A DNA stretch of 64,000 nucleotides from JABWBR01 sp036741235. Its GTDB lineage: Bacteria > Bacteroidota > Bacteroidia > Chitinophagales > Saprospiraceae. The notes beneath the pieces are model-generated. The model made no database searches. It had not been told where the DNA came from and saw only the letters and a program-made list of their open reading frames with translations. The stretch is from assembly GCA_036741235.1 (NCBI GenBank), contig DAINSQ010000005.1, positions 8,159-72,158 of the forward strand. The letters are read 5' to 3'. Below are positions 8,570 to 16,876 of the stretch, piece after piece (position 1 is the stretch's first letter; each line of letters begins with the position of its first letter). A program made the position numbers and the translations under genes.

Positions 8570-10004
8570 AATCATACTCCTGGCTGTACTGGCCTGCTGG
8601 AGTATGACATCCTGCGCTATGCTGCAAAAAGCGGATAGCGATAAGAAAAAAAACAATCAGGGCGATACTCTTGAACCTATTCAGGGCAGAAGGGTATACG
8701 ACCCCGAAAAAGGGACTTATGTGGTGATAGAGGAGACGCTTTCAGAGAAAATGGATACCATTATCTGGAAGGATATCCCCACCAGTACTTATCCTCCCAT
8801 TACATCTGCCGTATCCGACTTGCCGAATGACCTTCCCGGCGAAGTGGTGGGCGTAGACAAAAATACTGGGTCTGAGTTCTTTTCGTCCTATAATGTCGCT
8901 ATACTACTGCCGTTCCTCACAGACAAGATGAGTACGGCAGGTAATGGCGTATTGCCGGAAAACTCGGCATGGGCGCTGAATTTTTACGGCGGCGCTCGCC
9001 TGGCCATGGATGTGTTGAGCGATGAAGGCATCAATCTGAATGTATCGGTTCTTGATAGCAAAGCTTCAGAGGAAACCTGTAGTCAATTGGCCCGCAATAG
9101 CGCTGAATTGAGAAATGCCCATCTCATCATTGGGCCTTACCGCAGAAATAATGTGGCGATAATTGCTCAATTGGCTAAAGATCAGGATATTGTGATGGTC
9201 TCTCCGTTTACGGCCGCTTCAGGGGTCTCGACCGATAATCCCAACTATATACAGGTCAATCCAACGCTTCAATCGCATTGCGAGGCTATCATGCAACATG
9301 CCCTGCGACGGTATCAACCTAAAAATATTGTACTGGTAAGCAAAGATATTCCTGCAGAAAAGGCCCGCTTGCAGTATTTCCACGATGAGTACAAAAAGGC
9401 TATGAATAACCGGGTAACCGTGCCGCTGCGGGAGTTTATCATCGCCGATCAGTCCTCCAGTTTCAACCAACTCAACGTAATGCCTTTTGTATCCGTTGGC
9501 GATACGGCGGTTTTTATAGTGCCCTCCTGGTCGGATGAAACCTTTATTTACGCGCTGTTGCGCAAAATTGAGCTTTCCAAAAATCCCAACAGCTACGTGG
9601 TGGTTTATGGAATGCCGCAGTGGATGGCTTTTGATAAAATAGATTTTTCTTATTATGAAAAGCTCCACATTCATGTAAGCGCCGGCGCTTATATCGACCC
9701 GATCTCAATTGATGTACAATCTTTCAAGCGGCAGTATTTTGATCGTTTTGGAACGGTGCCTGCAGAGGAGTCGTATCAAGGCTTTGATATTATGCTGTAT
9801 TTCGGTCGAATGCTGCACAAATACGGCAGCAAGTTTCAGCGCTCTTTTGAACGCAATCCCTATAGCGGCCTTCAGACAAGATTTGATTTTCAACCTGTTA
9901 TGAAACCTAATGCCGGCGACCGTTTTGATATCGATCAATACGAAAATTCGTATATCCATATCCTGAAGTTCCATGATTATCAATTTCAGCCGGCGGAGGA
10001 CTAG
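8526..10004 (+). CDS. Lipoprotein with periplasmic-binding-protein type 1 fold
   Basis: 492 residues from ATG 8526, which overlaps guaA by 44 nt; a TTG at 8556 would remove ten residues and give a shorter signal peptide. The lipobox is MTSC. After a ~100-residue linker, a type 1 periplasmic-binding fold begins (YNVAILLPFLTDKM, NFYGGARLAMDVLSDEGI, LIIGPYRRNNVAIIAQLAKD, IVMVSPFTAASGVS). The fold matches branched-chain amino-acid or LpoA-like binding proteins. No transporter genes are nearby, so ligand and role (peptidoglycan regulation or sensing) are unknown. In Bacteroidota similar proteins often carry LysM domains; none is seen here. Confidence 0.8.
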   Translation: MISAPSLRQPLNGNKIILLAVLACWSMTSCAMLQKADSDKKKNNQGDTLEPIQGRRVYDPEKGTYVVIEETLSEKMDTIIWKDIPTSTYPPITSAVSDLPNDLPGEVVGVDKNTGSEFFSSYNVAILLPFLTDKMSTAGNGVLPENSAWALNFYGGARLAMDVLSDEGINLNVSVLDSKASEETCSQLARNSAELRNAHLIIGPYRRNNVAIIAQLAKDQDIVMVSPFTAASGVSTDNPNYIQVNPTLQSHCEAIMQHALRRYQPKNIVLVSKDIPAEKARLQYFHDEYKKAMNNRVTVPLREFIIADQSSSFNQLNVMPFVSVGDTAVFIVPSWSDETFIYALLRKIELSKNPNSYVVVYGMPQWMAFDKIDFSYYEKLHIHVSAGAYIDPISIDVQSFKRQYFDRFGTVPAEESYQGFDIMLYFGRMLHKYGSKFQRSFERNPYSGLQTRFDFQPVMKPNAGDRFDIDQYENSYIHILKFHDYQFQPAED

Positions 10005-10105
10005 GGGATGTTAGATGTTTGATTTTTGATGTTGGATGTTTCTGGTTGAACGTGTAATGGCAGAGAACTGATAGCGGACAACCGACGACTCACAACCGAT
10101 TGAAA
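10005..10105. repeat. Low-complexity intergenic segment with GATGTT-type repeats
   Basis: Directly after the lipoprotein stop, 10005-10041 is built from variants of GATGTT(T/A)GAT. The rest (CAACCGACGACTCACAACCG near the end) is also low in complexity. No gene, promoter or clear terminator is seen. It is the same style of sequence as the arrays at 3.9, 10.8 and 50.7 kb. Confidence 0.55.
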
Positions 10106-10750
10106 ATGAATCCGCAGCGCGAAGAAAAATTCAGGCGGGTAGCGGCGAGGCGGCAGCCTGACCTCACCGTTGTGCTCGAAAACGTTGTGGATCCTCACAA
10201 CATCGGCGCCGTATTGCGCAGTTGCGACTCAGTAGGGATCAAAGAGGTTTTTGTATTGTATACAGAACCTGAGCTTCAGCAAATAGAGGCCTTGCCGCTT
10301 GGCCGGCGTACCTCGGGGGGCGCCCGCCGTTGGCTCGATGTTCACTATTATGTCGATGCGGCTGCCTGTTTTTCTCATGTGCGACAACATTACGATAAAG
10401 TATTGGGCACTTATCTCCACGAGAGCGCTTCTTCTTTATACGAGCTGGACCTGACTGCTTCTGTGGCGTTGCTGTTCGGTAATGAGCGATTGGGCATTTC
10501 ACCGGAAGTTGCGGCGAGCTGTGACGGCCATTTTTTGATTCCCCAAATGGGTATGGCTGAAAGTCTGAATATATCGGTTGCCTGCGCAGTTACACTTTAC
10601 GAAGCCTACCGCCAGCGGCATCTCAAAGGAATGTATGATGCTAATCTCCCCCTAAGCGAATCGGAACAGGAGGCGCTTTTTCAGGAGTACGTGCGCAAAC
10701 ACGAAGAAGGGATTCACCAGCGGAGTGTACTCAGAAAAAGAGAGAGTTGA
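10106..10750 (+). CDS. TrmH-family RNA 2'-O-methyltransferase (SpoU fold)
   Basis: 214 residues from ATG 10106; a TTG two codons upstream is also in frame. The SPOUT motifs are present in order: motif 1 ENVVDPHNIGAVLRSCD with the key Asn and Arg, motif 2 VALLFGNERLGIS, and motif 3 MAESLNISVACAVTLYE. These bind S-adenosylmethionine in the trefoil knot and methylate a ribose 2'-OH. Length and lack of an N-terminal L30e-like domain fit TrmH (tRNA Gm18) rather than RlmB. The stop codon TGA is itself the first part of a repeat array. Confidence 0.92.
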   Translation: MNPQREEKFRRVAARRQPDLTVVLENVVDPHNIGAVLRSCDSVGIKEVFVLYTEPELQQIEALPLGRRTSGGARRWLDVHYYVDAAACFSHVRQHYDKVLGTYLHESASSLYELDLTASVALLFGNERLGISPEVAASCDGHFLIPQMGMAESLNISVACAVTLYEAYRQRHLKGMYDANLPLSESEQEALFQEYVRKHEEGIHQRSVLRKRES

Positions 10751-10893
10751 TTTGCTGATTTGCTGATTTGCTGATTTGCTAATTTGCTGATTTGCTGATG
10801 TGCTGATGTGCTGATAATTAAAATAATTAGCACATCAACCCATCAGCAAATCAGCACATCAACCCATCAGCACATTAACCCATCAGCACATCA
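10748..10893. repeat. Convergent-gene repeat array forming a very long inverted repeat
   Basis: The left half repeats a 9-nt unit TTTGCTGAT about eight times (with GTGCTGAT variants). After a short centre (TAATTAAAATAATTA) the right half repeats a 16-nt unit AGCACATCAACCCATC and AGCAAATC. The two halves are largely complementary, so the whole segment can fold into one long hairpin. It starts in the trmH stop codon (TGA 10748-10750) and ends in the pfkA stop codon (10891-10893), filling the entire gap. It probably serves as a two-way transcription barrier. Confidence 0.9.
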
Positions 10894-11874
10894 AATAGCC
10901 AATACCTCCGCCATTCTCACCAGATCATTATTCAGCGGTTTATCGTTTTTAATAGCTTCGGCAAAAGGCGTATAGCTGATACTGTCGTGCACCAACCCCA
11001 CCATTACATTGCTTTTGCCTTGCAGCAGCGCTTCTACTGCGGCGAATCCCAGGCGGCTGGCCAGCAGGCGGTCGAAACCGGTGGGAGAACCGCCCCGCTG
11101 CAAGTGGCCGATGATGGCGACCTTGGTATCGTAATAATCAAAGGCGTCTTTTACTTTTTGAGCAATCTGCGCCGCGCCGCCCTGCGGGTGCCCTTCGGCT
11201 ACAATTACTACGCTGAATAACTTTTTCCGCTTGACGCCTTTTTTCAACAGATCGATCAACTCTTCAATACTGGTATGGATTTCAGGGATCAATACGCTGC
11301 CGGCGCCGGTGCAGATAGCAGTGCTAAGGGCAATGAACCCCGAATTTCTACCCATTACCTCTACAAAAAACAGCCGGTTGTGGGAGTCGGCCGTATCGCG
11401 GATTTTATCTACCGCCTCAATAGCCGTATTGACAGCCGTGTCAAAACCTACGGTGAAATCGGTGCCGTACAGGTCGTTGTCGATGGTGCCTGGCACGCCG
11501 ATAAAAGGAATATCGTATTCTTTTGAAAAAATATCGGCGCCGGTGAATGTACCGTTGCCGCCAATAGCTATACAGGCGTCAATGTCGTAAGCCAACAGCG
11601 ACTCATAGGCCATCTTACGGCCTTCGGCGGTGATAAAACGTTGGCTTCTGGCTGTTTTCAGCATCGTGCCGCCGCGGTGTATGATGTTACCCACATCGCG
11701 TACATCCAGCCGGCTTAGTTCACCGTCAATCATGCCTTCATAACCGCGCGAAATGCCGTACACGTGCAGATCGTTGTAGGCAGCGGTACGCACCACGGCT
11801 CTTATCGCGGCATTCATGCCCGGGGCGTCTCCACCGGAAGTGAAAACCGCAATGCGCTTGATTTCCCTGCTCAT
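10891..11874 (-). CDS. pfkA: 6-phosphofructokinase (ATP type)
   Basis: 327 residues, the standard bacterial PfkA length. Motifs: ATP loop FTSGGDAPGMNAAIR; GGNGTFTGA, where Gly108 at the E. coli Gly104 position predicts ATP rather than pyrophosphate use; PGTIDNDL with catalytic Asp132; and MGRNSGFIAL for the sugar phosphate. It commits fructose 6-phosphate to glycolysis. One oddity: the usual Asp of GGDG, which coordinates Mg2+ in E. coli (Asp103), is Asn107 here. It is downstream of the N-acetylglucosamine-kinase-like gene with an 18-nt gap, so one operon is likely. Confidence 0.96.
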   Translation of the reverse strand: MSREIKRIAVFTSGGDAPGMNAAIRAVVRTAAYNDLHVYGISRGYEGMIDGELSRLDVRDVGNIIHRGGTMLKTARSQRFITAEGRKMAYESLLAYDIDACIAIGGNGTFTGADIFSKEYDIPFIGVPGTIDNDLYGTDFTVGFDTAVNTAIEAVDKIRDTADSHNRLFFVEVMGRNSGFIALSTAICTGAGSVLIPEIHTSIEELIDLLKKGVKRKKLFSVVIVAEGHPQGGAAQIAQKVKDAFDYYDTKVAIIGHLQRGGSPTGFDRLLASRLGFAAVEALLQGKSNVMVGLVHDSISYTPFAEAIKNDKPLNNDLVRMAEVLAI

Positions 11875-11892
11875 AATTAACTGTGGCTTTTG

Positions 11893-12735
11893 TTATTGTT
11901 CCTGGGTGTGAAATGACACCAACTGATCAATGGGTTTTTTAATAAAAATGCCGGGCTGTAAATCGCGCTCCTGCAAGGCTATTTTGATCAAATCCTGAAA
12001 TGTGAAAGCAATTGACCCTATAAAGTGAATGGGCATGGACAAATGGCCTCTGTATTTGCGAATATGCCTGTCGATGAAATCGGCAAATGAATCGTATAGC
12101 ATTTTTTGTACAAAAAAATGATCGCGGTGAGCGCCCATAAAACGCGTGAAAGAAGCCAGGTAAACATTAGGCGGCTCCGGGCCGTAAAGCCGGTCGAGGA
12201 TTTCGTCTTTGCCGCCAGGCACTGCCTGTTCGAGCGCTTCTACCAGTTCTGCCGGCAATTCGCGGTAAAAATAGGCCCTGATGAGTTTTTTGGCAATGTA
12301 GGTACCGCTTCCCTCATCGCCCACCAGGTAGCCCAGGTTGGTTACATTGTCAATAACGTCGTTGCCGTCAAATAAACAAGAGTTAGACCCCGTACCCAAA
12401 ATACAGGCAATACCCGGCTGATCGCCGCAGGTAGCCCTTGCAGCTCCCAACAGGTCGTGCTCAACTTCTACATCGGCATGCGAAAAAACTTGCCGCAGCG
12501 CATTCGATACAATATCCTGGCGTTTTTTATCCCAGCACCCCGAGCCATAGTAGTAGACATGCGTGGCTTCGTCCCGGTTGATTTTGCCGCCCAGCGCTTT
12601 GTCCAATTCGCGTTTGATGACCTCGGACGAATGGAACACAGGGTTAAATCCCATCGTGCCCACACTTTCGATTCCTTGCGCGCTAATCAGCTTCCAGTCT
12701 GCTTTGGTAGAACCGCTATCTGCTACGATTATCAT
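11893..12735 (-). CDS. BadF/BadG-family ATPase, N-acetylglucosamine-kinase-like
   Basis: 280 residues of the ASKHA ATPase fold. The phosphate-1 motif is VADSGSTKADWKL at the N-terminus, the phosphate-2 motif is CILGTGSNSCLFDG, and LGYLVGDEGSGTYIAKK is the third conserved block. This pattern is that of the BadF/BadG/BcrA/BcrD family, whose Bacteroidota members resemble eukaryotic N-acetylglucosamine kinase. Substrate is inferred, not shown. Its promoter contains a palindrome, and it leads a two-gene unit with pfkA, which fits a role in sugar entry to glycolysis. Confidence 0.85.
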   Translation of the reverse strand: MIIVADSGSTKADWKLISAQGIESVGTMGFNPVFHSSEVIKRELDKALGGKINRDEATHVYYYGSGCWDKKRQDIVSNALRQVFSHADVEVEHDLLGAARATCGDQPGIACILGTGSNSCLFDGNDVIDNVTNLGYLVGDEGSGTYIAKKLIRAYFYRELPAELVEALEQAVPGGKDEILDRLYGPEPPNVYLASFTRFMGAHRDHFFVQKMLYDSFADFIDRHIRKYRGHLSMPIHFIGSIAFTFQDLIKIALQERDLQPGIFIKKPIDQLVSFHTQEQ

Positions 12736-12758
12736 AATCGCTTGATGTTGTTGCGCTA

Positions 12759-12789
12759 CAAAGGTAGTGTAATTTATACACTAACTAAA
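12759..12789 (-). promoter_or_regulatory. Promoter of the nagK-like/pfkA unit
   Basis: Reading leftward: TTTA (12789-12786), 19 nt, then TACCTTTG (12766-12759), an exact -7 match. The predicted transcript start is near 12752, giving a ~17-nt leader before ATG 12735. Confidence 0.7.
12766..12782. promoter_or_regulatory. Palindrome between the -33 and -7 boxes; candidate operator
   Basis: AGTGTA, 5 nt, TACACT: a perfect 6-bp inverted repeat lying in the spacer of the nagK-like/pfkA promoter, where a bound repressor would block RNA polymerase. No regulator gene is adjacent. Confidence 0.4.
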
Positions 12790-12863
12790 TACTGTGTTGC
12801 GATAATTTGTAGCTCCTGAATTGCATTTTTGCACTTATTCGAACAGGCCATAAGCGATTTACT

Positions 12864-12871
12864 TACCTTTG
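12864..12871 (+). promoter_or_regulatory. -7 box (TACCTTTG) of the FG-GAP T9SS protein gene
   Basis: An exact TAnnTTTG match 17 nt before ATG 12889. It also shows that an upstream in-frame start at 12829 cannot be used, which agrees with the signal peptide beginning at 12889. Confidence 0.6.
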
Positions 12872-12888
12872 CGCCAAAGCGCGTGTCA

Positions 12889-15138
12889 ATGAAAAATGTT
12901 GCTTCCTTACTCTGTTTTTTCCTCTTGGTAACAACTATATTATATGCCCAGGAGTTTTACCCCATCAACGCCCCCGTTGAAGTGGCCGGCGTAGAACTGG
13001 CCAACCCCTGGGCGGGAGGACTGAATTGTCCGCAGCCATCCGAGGCCGACTTTAACAACGACGGCGTCGCCGATCTTTATATTTTCGACAGGGTAGGGGA
13101 TGTGCACCTCACTTTTCTGCGACAGCCAGGCGGTTATATTTTTGCTCCGGAGTACGCAGTCAATTTTCCCAAAGCCGAAAATTGGGTATTGCTGCGCGAC
13201 TACGACAACGACGGCATTGCCGACCTATTTGCCTACCCTCAGGAATTACTGCCTGGAATCATGGTCTTTAAAGGCTACTACGATGCTAATAACAAGCTGG
13301 CTTTTCAGCGCGTGCATTTTGACAACTTTCTGGGCGTCGATATTCTCACCTTTCCTCTTCAGGGCGGCGGTCAGGCCCAGATTTATGTGAGCAATGTAGA
13401 TTACCCGGCTATTGACGACATGGATTGCGACGGCGATCTTGATATTCTTACCTTTAACTCGGCCGGAGGTTATATCGAACTCTATGATAATCGCTCGGTA
13501 GAGTTGGGATTTGGTCGCGACAGCCTGATATTCCAACTGGTGGAACAATGCTGGGGAGGTATTTACGAAAGCGGCCTGGCGCTCAATAATCTGGTTGACC
13601 TCTCTTCTACACTGGGCAGTTGTTTTACTCCGCTGGGCGGCGGTAATATCGAGATGCGACATGCCGGCTCTACGCTGCTTACTTTTGATAAAGATGCAGA
13701 TGGGGATAAAGACTTGATTCTTGGGGATTTATCTTTTGACGTCATTAATTTTCTGACAAATGGCGGTACATGTCAGGAAGCCTGGATTACGCAACAAGAT
13801 CCGGTATTCCCTTCTTATAATGTAAGCGCCGGCGTAGCCACTTTTCCTGCGGCTTTTTACATGGATATTACCAACGACGGCAAGCCCGATTTGCTGGTTG
13901 CTCCTAATTCGGAAACAGCCTCTGAAGATGTCAATGCGTTTTGGCTGTACGAAAATGTCGGCGCCGGAGGACAGGTTCTGTTTGAATTCCAACAACCCGA
14001 TTTCTTGATCGACGGTATGATTGACATCGGCTCCGGTGCGCGTCCCGTCTTCGTAGATTATAATGCCGACGGCCTCCAGGATATCGTGGTGGGCAGCGGT
14101 AGTCGCTACAAACCCTTTGGAGCTAAAGACCCGCGTTTATTTCTTTTTGAAAACAGAGGAACGGAAAATGCTCCCCGGTGGGTGCTGGTTGATGATGATT
14201 ACCTGAGTATGAATCAATACAGCCAGGCTTCTTTCAATTTTGCCCCCTGTTTTGGCGACCTCGACGGCGACGGCGATGCTGATCTGCTGGTTGGAGAGCA
14301 AAACGGAAAGTTGTTTTACGCCCAAAATACCGCCGGTCCGGGACAGCCTTTCCAGTTCTCCAATTTTGTCTATAATTGGCAGAACATTGCCGTAGGTCAA
14401 TCCAGCGTTCCATTTATTGTCGATATCAACCGCGATGGTCTTCCTGATCTGCTCATCGGCGAATACAACGGCAATATCAATTTTTTTCCCAATACCGGCA
14501 CAACCGGTCAACCCGCCTTTACCGGCGATCCTTCGCAGTCGCCCAATAATTTTTTCTTCGGCTCCGTCGATACCCGTATTCAAGGGTATTCCTACGGGCA
14601 TAGTTCGCCCGCCATGCTTGATTTTAATGGGCAATACAAACTTTTCGCCGGCACTACCGATGGCCGGATAGAAGTGTACAACAATATCGACGGCAACCTC
14701 GGCGGGGTATTCAGCGTAGAAACCCTTCAATTCGGCAACCTTAAAATGGGCAACCGTACCCATATCGATTTTGCAGACGTTAACAATGACGGTTGGATCG
14801 ATGCGCTGGTGGGCAACTACCGCGGCGGGCTATCGCTGGTTTCAACCGATATACCCACAGGAAGCATCGTGAGCACTACCAACCCGCCGACACCCCAGCC
14901 TTTCTGGGCTTCAATCTGGCCTAACCCAATGCAAAACATGGCTACTATCGTCTTGAATGTCGATTGGAAACCCGCGTTTATTGAAATCCGCAACGTGACA
15001 GGGCTGCCCTTGCAGCGAATCCCGTGGATCGGTCCAACTACCCAGGAACTCGATCTTAGCGCATACGCGCCGGGGCTCTATTATGTGCGTTTGATTGCCG
15101 GCGCTCAGGTATTGACATTGAAAGTGGTGAAAATATAG
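12889..15138 (+). CDS. Secreted FG-GAP/VCBS-repeat protein with T9SS sorting domain
   Basis: 749 residues from ATG 12889, which starts a clear signal peptide (MKNVASLLCFFLLVTTILYA). The body carries many Asp-rich calcium-binding-like FG-GAP/VCBS repeats: DFNNDGVADLYIFD, DYDNDGIADLFAY, DMDCDGDLDILTF, DYNADGLQDIVVG, DLDGDGDADLLVG, DINRDGLPDLLIG and DVNNDGWIDALVG. These form an integrin-like beta-propeller. The last ~80 residues (ASIWPNPMQNMATI ... GLYYVRLIAG) are a type A sorting domain. Such proteins are exported by T9SS and usually mediate adhesion or sugar/matrix binding. The ligand is unknown. Confidence 0.93.
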   Translation: MKNVASLLCFFLLVTTILYAQEFYPINAPVEVAGVELANPWAGGLNCPQPSEADFNNDGVADLYIFDRVGDVHLTFLRQPGGYIFAPEYAVNFPKAENWVLLRDYDNDGIADLFAYPQELLPGIMVFKGYYDANNKLAFQRVHFDNFLGVDILTFPLQGGGQAQIYVSNVDYPAIDDMDCDGDLDILTFNSAGGYIELYDNRSVELGFGRDSLIFQLVEQCWGGIYESGLALNNLVDLSSTLGSCFTPLGGGNIEMRHAGSTLLTFDKDADGDKDLILGDLSFDVINFLTNGGTCQEAWITQQDPVFPSYNVSAGVATFPAAFYMDITNDGKPDLLVAPNSETASEDVNAFWLYENVGAGGQVLFEFQQPDFLIDGMIDIGSGARPVFVDYNADGLQDIVVGSGSRYKPFGAKDPRLFLFENRGTENAPRWVLVDDDYLSMNQYSQASFNFAPCFGDLDGDGDADLLVGEQNGKLFYAQNTAGPGQPFQFSNFVYNWQNIAVGQSSVPFIVDINRDGLPDLLIGEYNGNINFFPNTGTTGQPAFTGDPSQSPNNFFFGSVDTRIQGYSYGHSSPAMLDFNGQYKLFAGTTDGRIEVYNNIDGNLGGVFSVETLQFGNLKMGNRTHIDFADVNNDGWIDALVGNYRGGLSLVSTDIPTGSIVSTTNPPTPQPFWASIWPNPMQNMATIVLNVDWKPAFIEIRNVTGLPLQRIPWIGPTTQELDLSAYAPGLYYVRLIAGAQVLTLKVVKI

Positions 15139-15147
15139 CTGAGCAGG

Positions 15148-15864
15148 TTATAGTTTATCAAAAATACTTCGGGGTAAGCTTTTCATAATTATGCCGATAA
15201 GACGCCATCTTTTGGTGATGTATGAGCATTTATGCCTTTGTATTATGGCGTCATATATTTGCCGGACTGCCTTATCAACCGATGCAACCCAAAATAGGCC
15301 ATCTCCTTTTGCCATATCAGTATCTACAAATCCAGGCCGTATGTCAGTTATGTAAACAGGGTAGGGTAGTCTGGCTGCTTTTTGCCGCAATCCTTCCAGG
15401 TAATTGATTTGATATGCTTTTGATGCGCTATAAGCTGGAGCAAAACGGCTGCCGCGAAGTCCTCCGACAGAGGTAATTGCAACCAAATGGCCGGATTGTT
15501 GCTGGTTAAAATAATTAAATGCCCAGTCTGCGACACAGGTAAATCCCAGTACATTGGTGTCTATCGTTCGCTTTTCAATGCTAAAATCGAGTTGGTCATT
15601 GATATCACCTGTTCCTGAACTGATAACCAAGAGGTCGAGTCCGCCGAGTTGTGTGGTCAATTCATTCAATTTGTCCACGAGGGCGCTCGTATCCGTCACG
15701 TCCATGGTTGCTGTCAGGTAGGCATTCGGGCGCTCGGCACGCAGTTCATTCAGCAAATCAGTTCGCCTGCCAGTGATTCCCACCAGGTAATTATTGTCAG
15801 CTAATATCGTGGCGAGCCCCTTGCCCAATCCTGAAGAGGCTCCTATGATAATGGCTTTTTTCAT
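15148..15864 (-). CDS. Short-chain dehydrogenase/reductase
   Basis: 238 residues with the classical SDR signatures: nucleotide-binding IGASSGLGKGLA at 6-17, the catalytic Tyr and Lys in YSASKAYQINYLEG, and PVYITDIRPGFVDTDMA after the active site. Ser in AITSVGG completes the catalytic set. The Arg-containing GRRTDLLNEL after beta-2 suggests NADPH preference. Substrate unknown. It is the last gene of a minus-strand series starting at the deoxynucleoside kinase (gap to YciI 15 nt). Confidence 0.9.
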   Translation of the reverse strand: MKKAIIIGASSGLGKGLATILADNNYLVGITGRRTDLLNELRAERPNAYLTATMDVTDTSALVDKLNELTTQLGGLDLLVISSGTGDINDQLDFSIEKRTIDTNVLGFTCVADWAFNYFNQQQSGHLVAITSVGGLRGSRFAPAYSASKAYQINYLEGLRQKAARLPYPVYITDIRPGFVDTDMAKGDGLFWVASVDKAVRQIYDAIIQRHKCSYITKRWRLIGIIMKSLPRSIFDKL

Positions 15865-15879
15865 TATGCGAAGTTGAAA

Positions 15880-16155
15880 TCACCCGCCAACAACGACAGT
15901 CCATGGCCGGACATACCATTCGGTGATCAACCCATTGATGACATAGGGATCATTTTTTGCGAAATCTTCGGCTGCTTGCGGGGTATCGCCTTTGAAAACC
16001 AGTATTGCGCCGTCGGGCGGGTCGGCCAGGGCGCCGGCCATCACCAGCGATCCGTTTTCAGCGGCCTCCTGTGCCAATCTCAAATGTTCGGGGCGAAGCG
16101 GCGTTCGCCTTTCCATATAATCGTCGGCGGTTTTGTAGAAGAGAATATAGTACAT
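15880..16155 (-). CDS. YciI-like protein
   Basis: 91 residues from MYYILFYKTADDYMERR; a longer frame adds 14 residues without family support. The ferredoxin-like fold has the conserved His in RPEHLRLAQEA and the Asp in FAKNDPYVINGL, the usual YciI pair. Function of the family is poorly defined (some are lyases or dehydrochlorinase-like). Lies between YggS and the SDR in one orientation. Confidence 0.88.
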   Translation of the reverse strand: MYYILFYKTADDYMERRTPLRPEHLRLAQEAAENGSLVMAGALADPPDGAILVFKGDTPQAAEDFAKNDPYVINGLITEWYVRPWTVVVGG

Positions 16156-16180
16156 GATGGAAATGTTTTTTGCTCTTTTC

Positions 16181-16846
16181 TCACTCCCTCGGCCCAAATA
16201 ACAAACTCCCGATCCGCACCATGGTGGTTCCTACCTCCAGCGCAATGCGGTAGTCGCCCGACATGCCCATTGAAATCTCACAGAAACGGTCGTCACGGGC
16301 AAAAAAGGAGGTCTTTAACGCATTGAAAATGGCTTTGAGGCGCTCAAATTCTTTTTTTACCTGGGTTGTGTCATCGGTAAAAGAAGCCATACCCATTACG
16401 CCGGCGATTAGTATGTGGCGGAGTTGCGGGAAAGCGGAATCGGATAGGATAGCCCGGGCGTCTTCCAGGGTGAGGCCGTATTTGGTTTCTTCCTGTGCGA
16501 TTCGGCATTCCAGCAGACAAGGAATAACCCGGTTGTGTTTAGAGGCTTGTTTGTCAATTTCCTGCAACAACTTCAGGCTATCCACCGATTCGATCATATG
16601 CACAAAGGGGGCAATGTACTTGACCTTGTTGGTCTGTAAATGACCGATGAAGTGCCACTCGATGTCAGTGGGAAGTTTAGGTTGTTTTTCTACCAGTTCC
16701 TGCACCCAGTTTTCGCCAAAAGCGCGTTGCCCCTGGCGGTAGAGTCCCATAATGGCTTCTTCGCCATGCGTTTTTGATACGGCTACCAGCCTGGCGCCAT
16801 GAGCATGGAGTTCTTCGAGTAGTTGGGAGAGGGATGTGGTTGCCAT
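16181..16846 (-). CDS. YggS/PROSC-family pyridoxal phosphate homeostasis protein
   Basis: 221 residues with the alanine-racemase N-terminal-like barrel. Lys26 of LVAVSKTHG is the PLP-binding lysine; FGENWVQELVEK, IEWHFIGHLQTNK, and GMASFTDDT are family blocks, and MSGDYRIALEVGTTMVRIG near the end binds the phosphate. The protein has no known catalytic turnover and controls vitamin B6 balance. Thirty nucleotides downstream of the deoxynucleoside kinase; the two probably share a transcript. Confidence 0.96.
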   Translation of the reverse strand: MATTSLSQLLEELHAHGARLVAVSKTHGEEAIMGLYRQGQRAFGENWVQELVEKQPKLPTDIEWHFIGHLQTNKVKYIAPFVHMIESVDSLKLLQEIDKQASKHNRVIPCLLECRIAQEETKYGLTLEDARAILSDSAFPQLRHILIAGVMGMASFTDDTTQVKKEFERLKAIFNALKTSFFARDDRFCEISMGMSGDYRIALEVGTTMVRIGSLLFGPRE

Positions 16847-16876
16847 GTGTGATAGAGGTTCGACTGTGCGACTATG

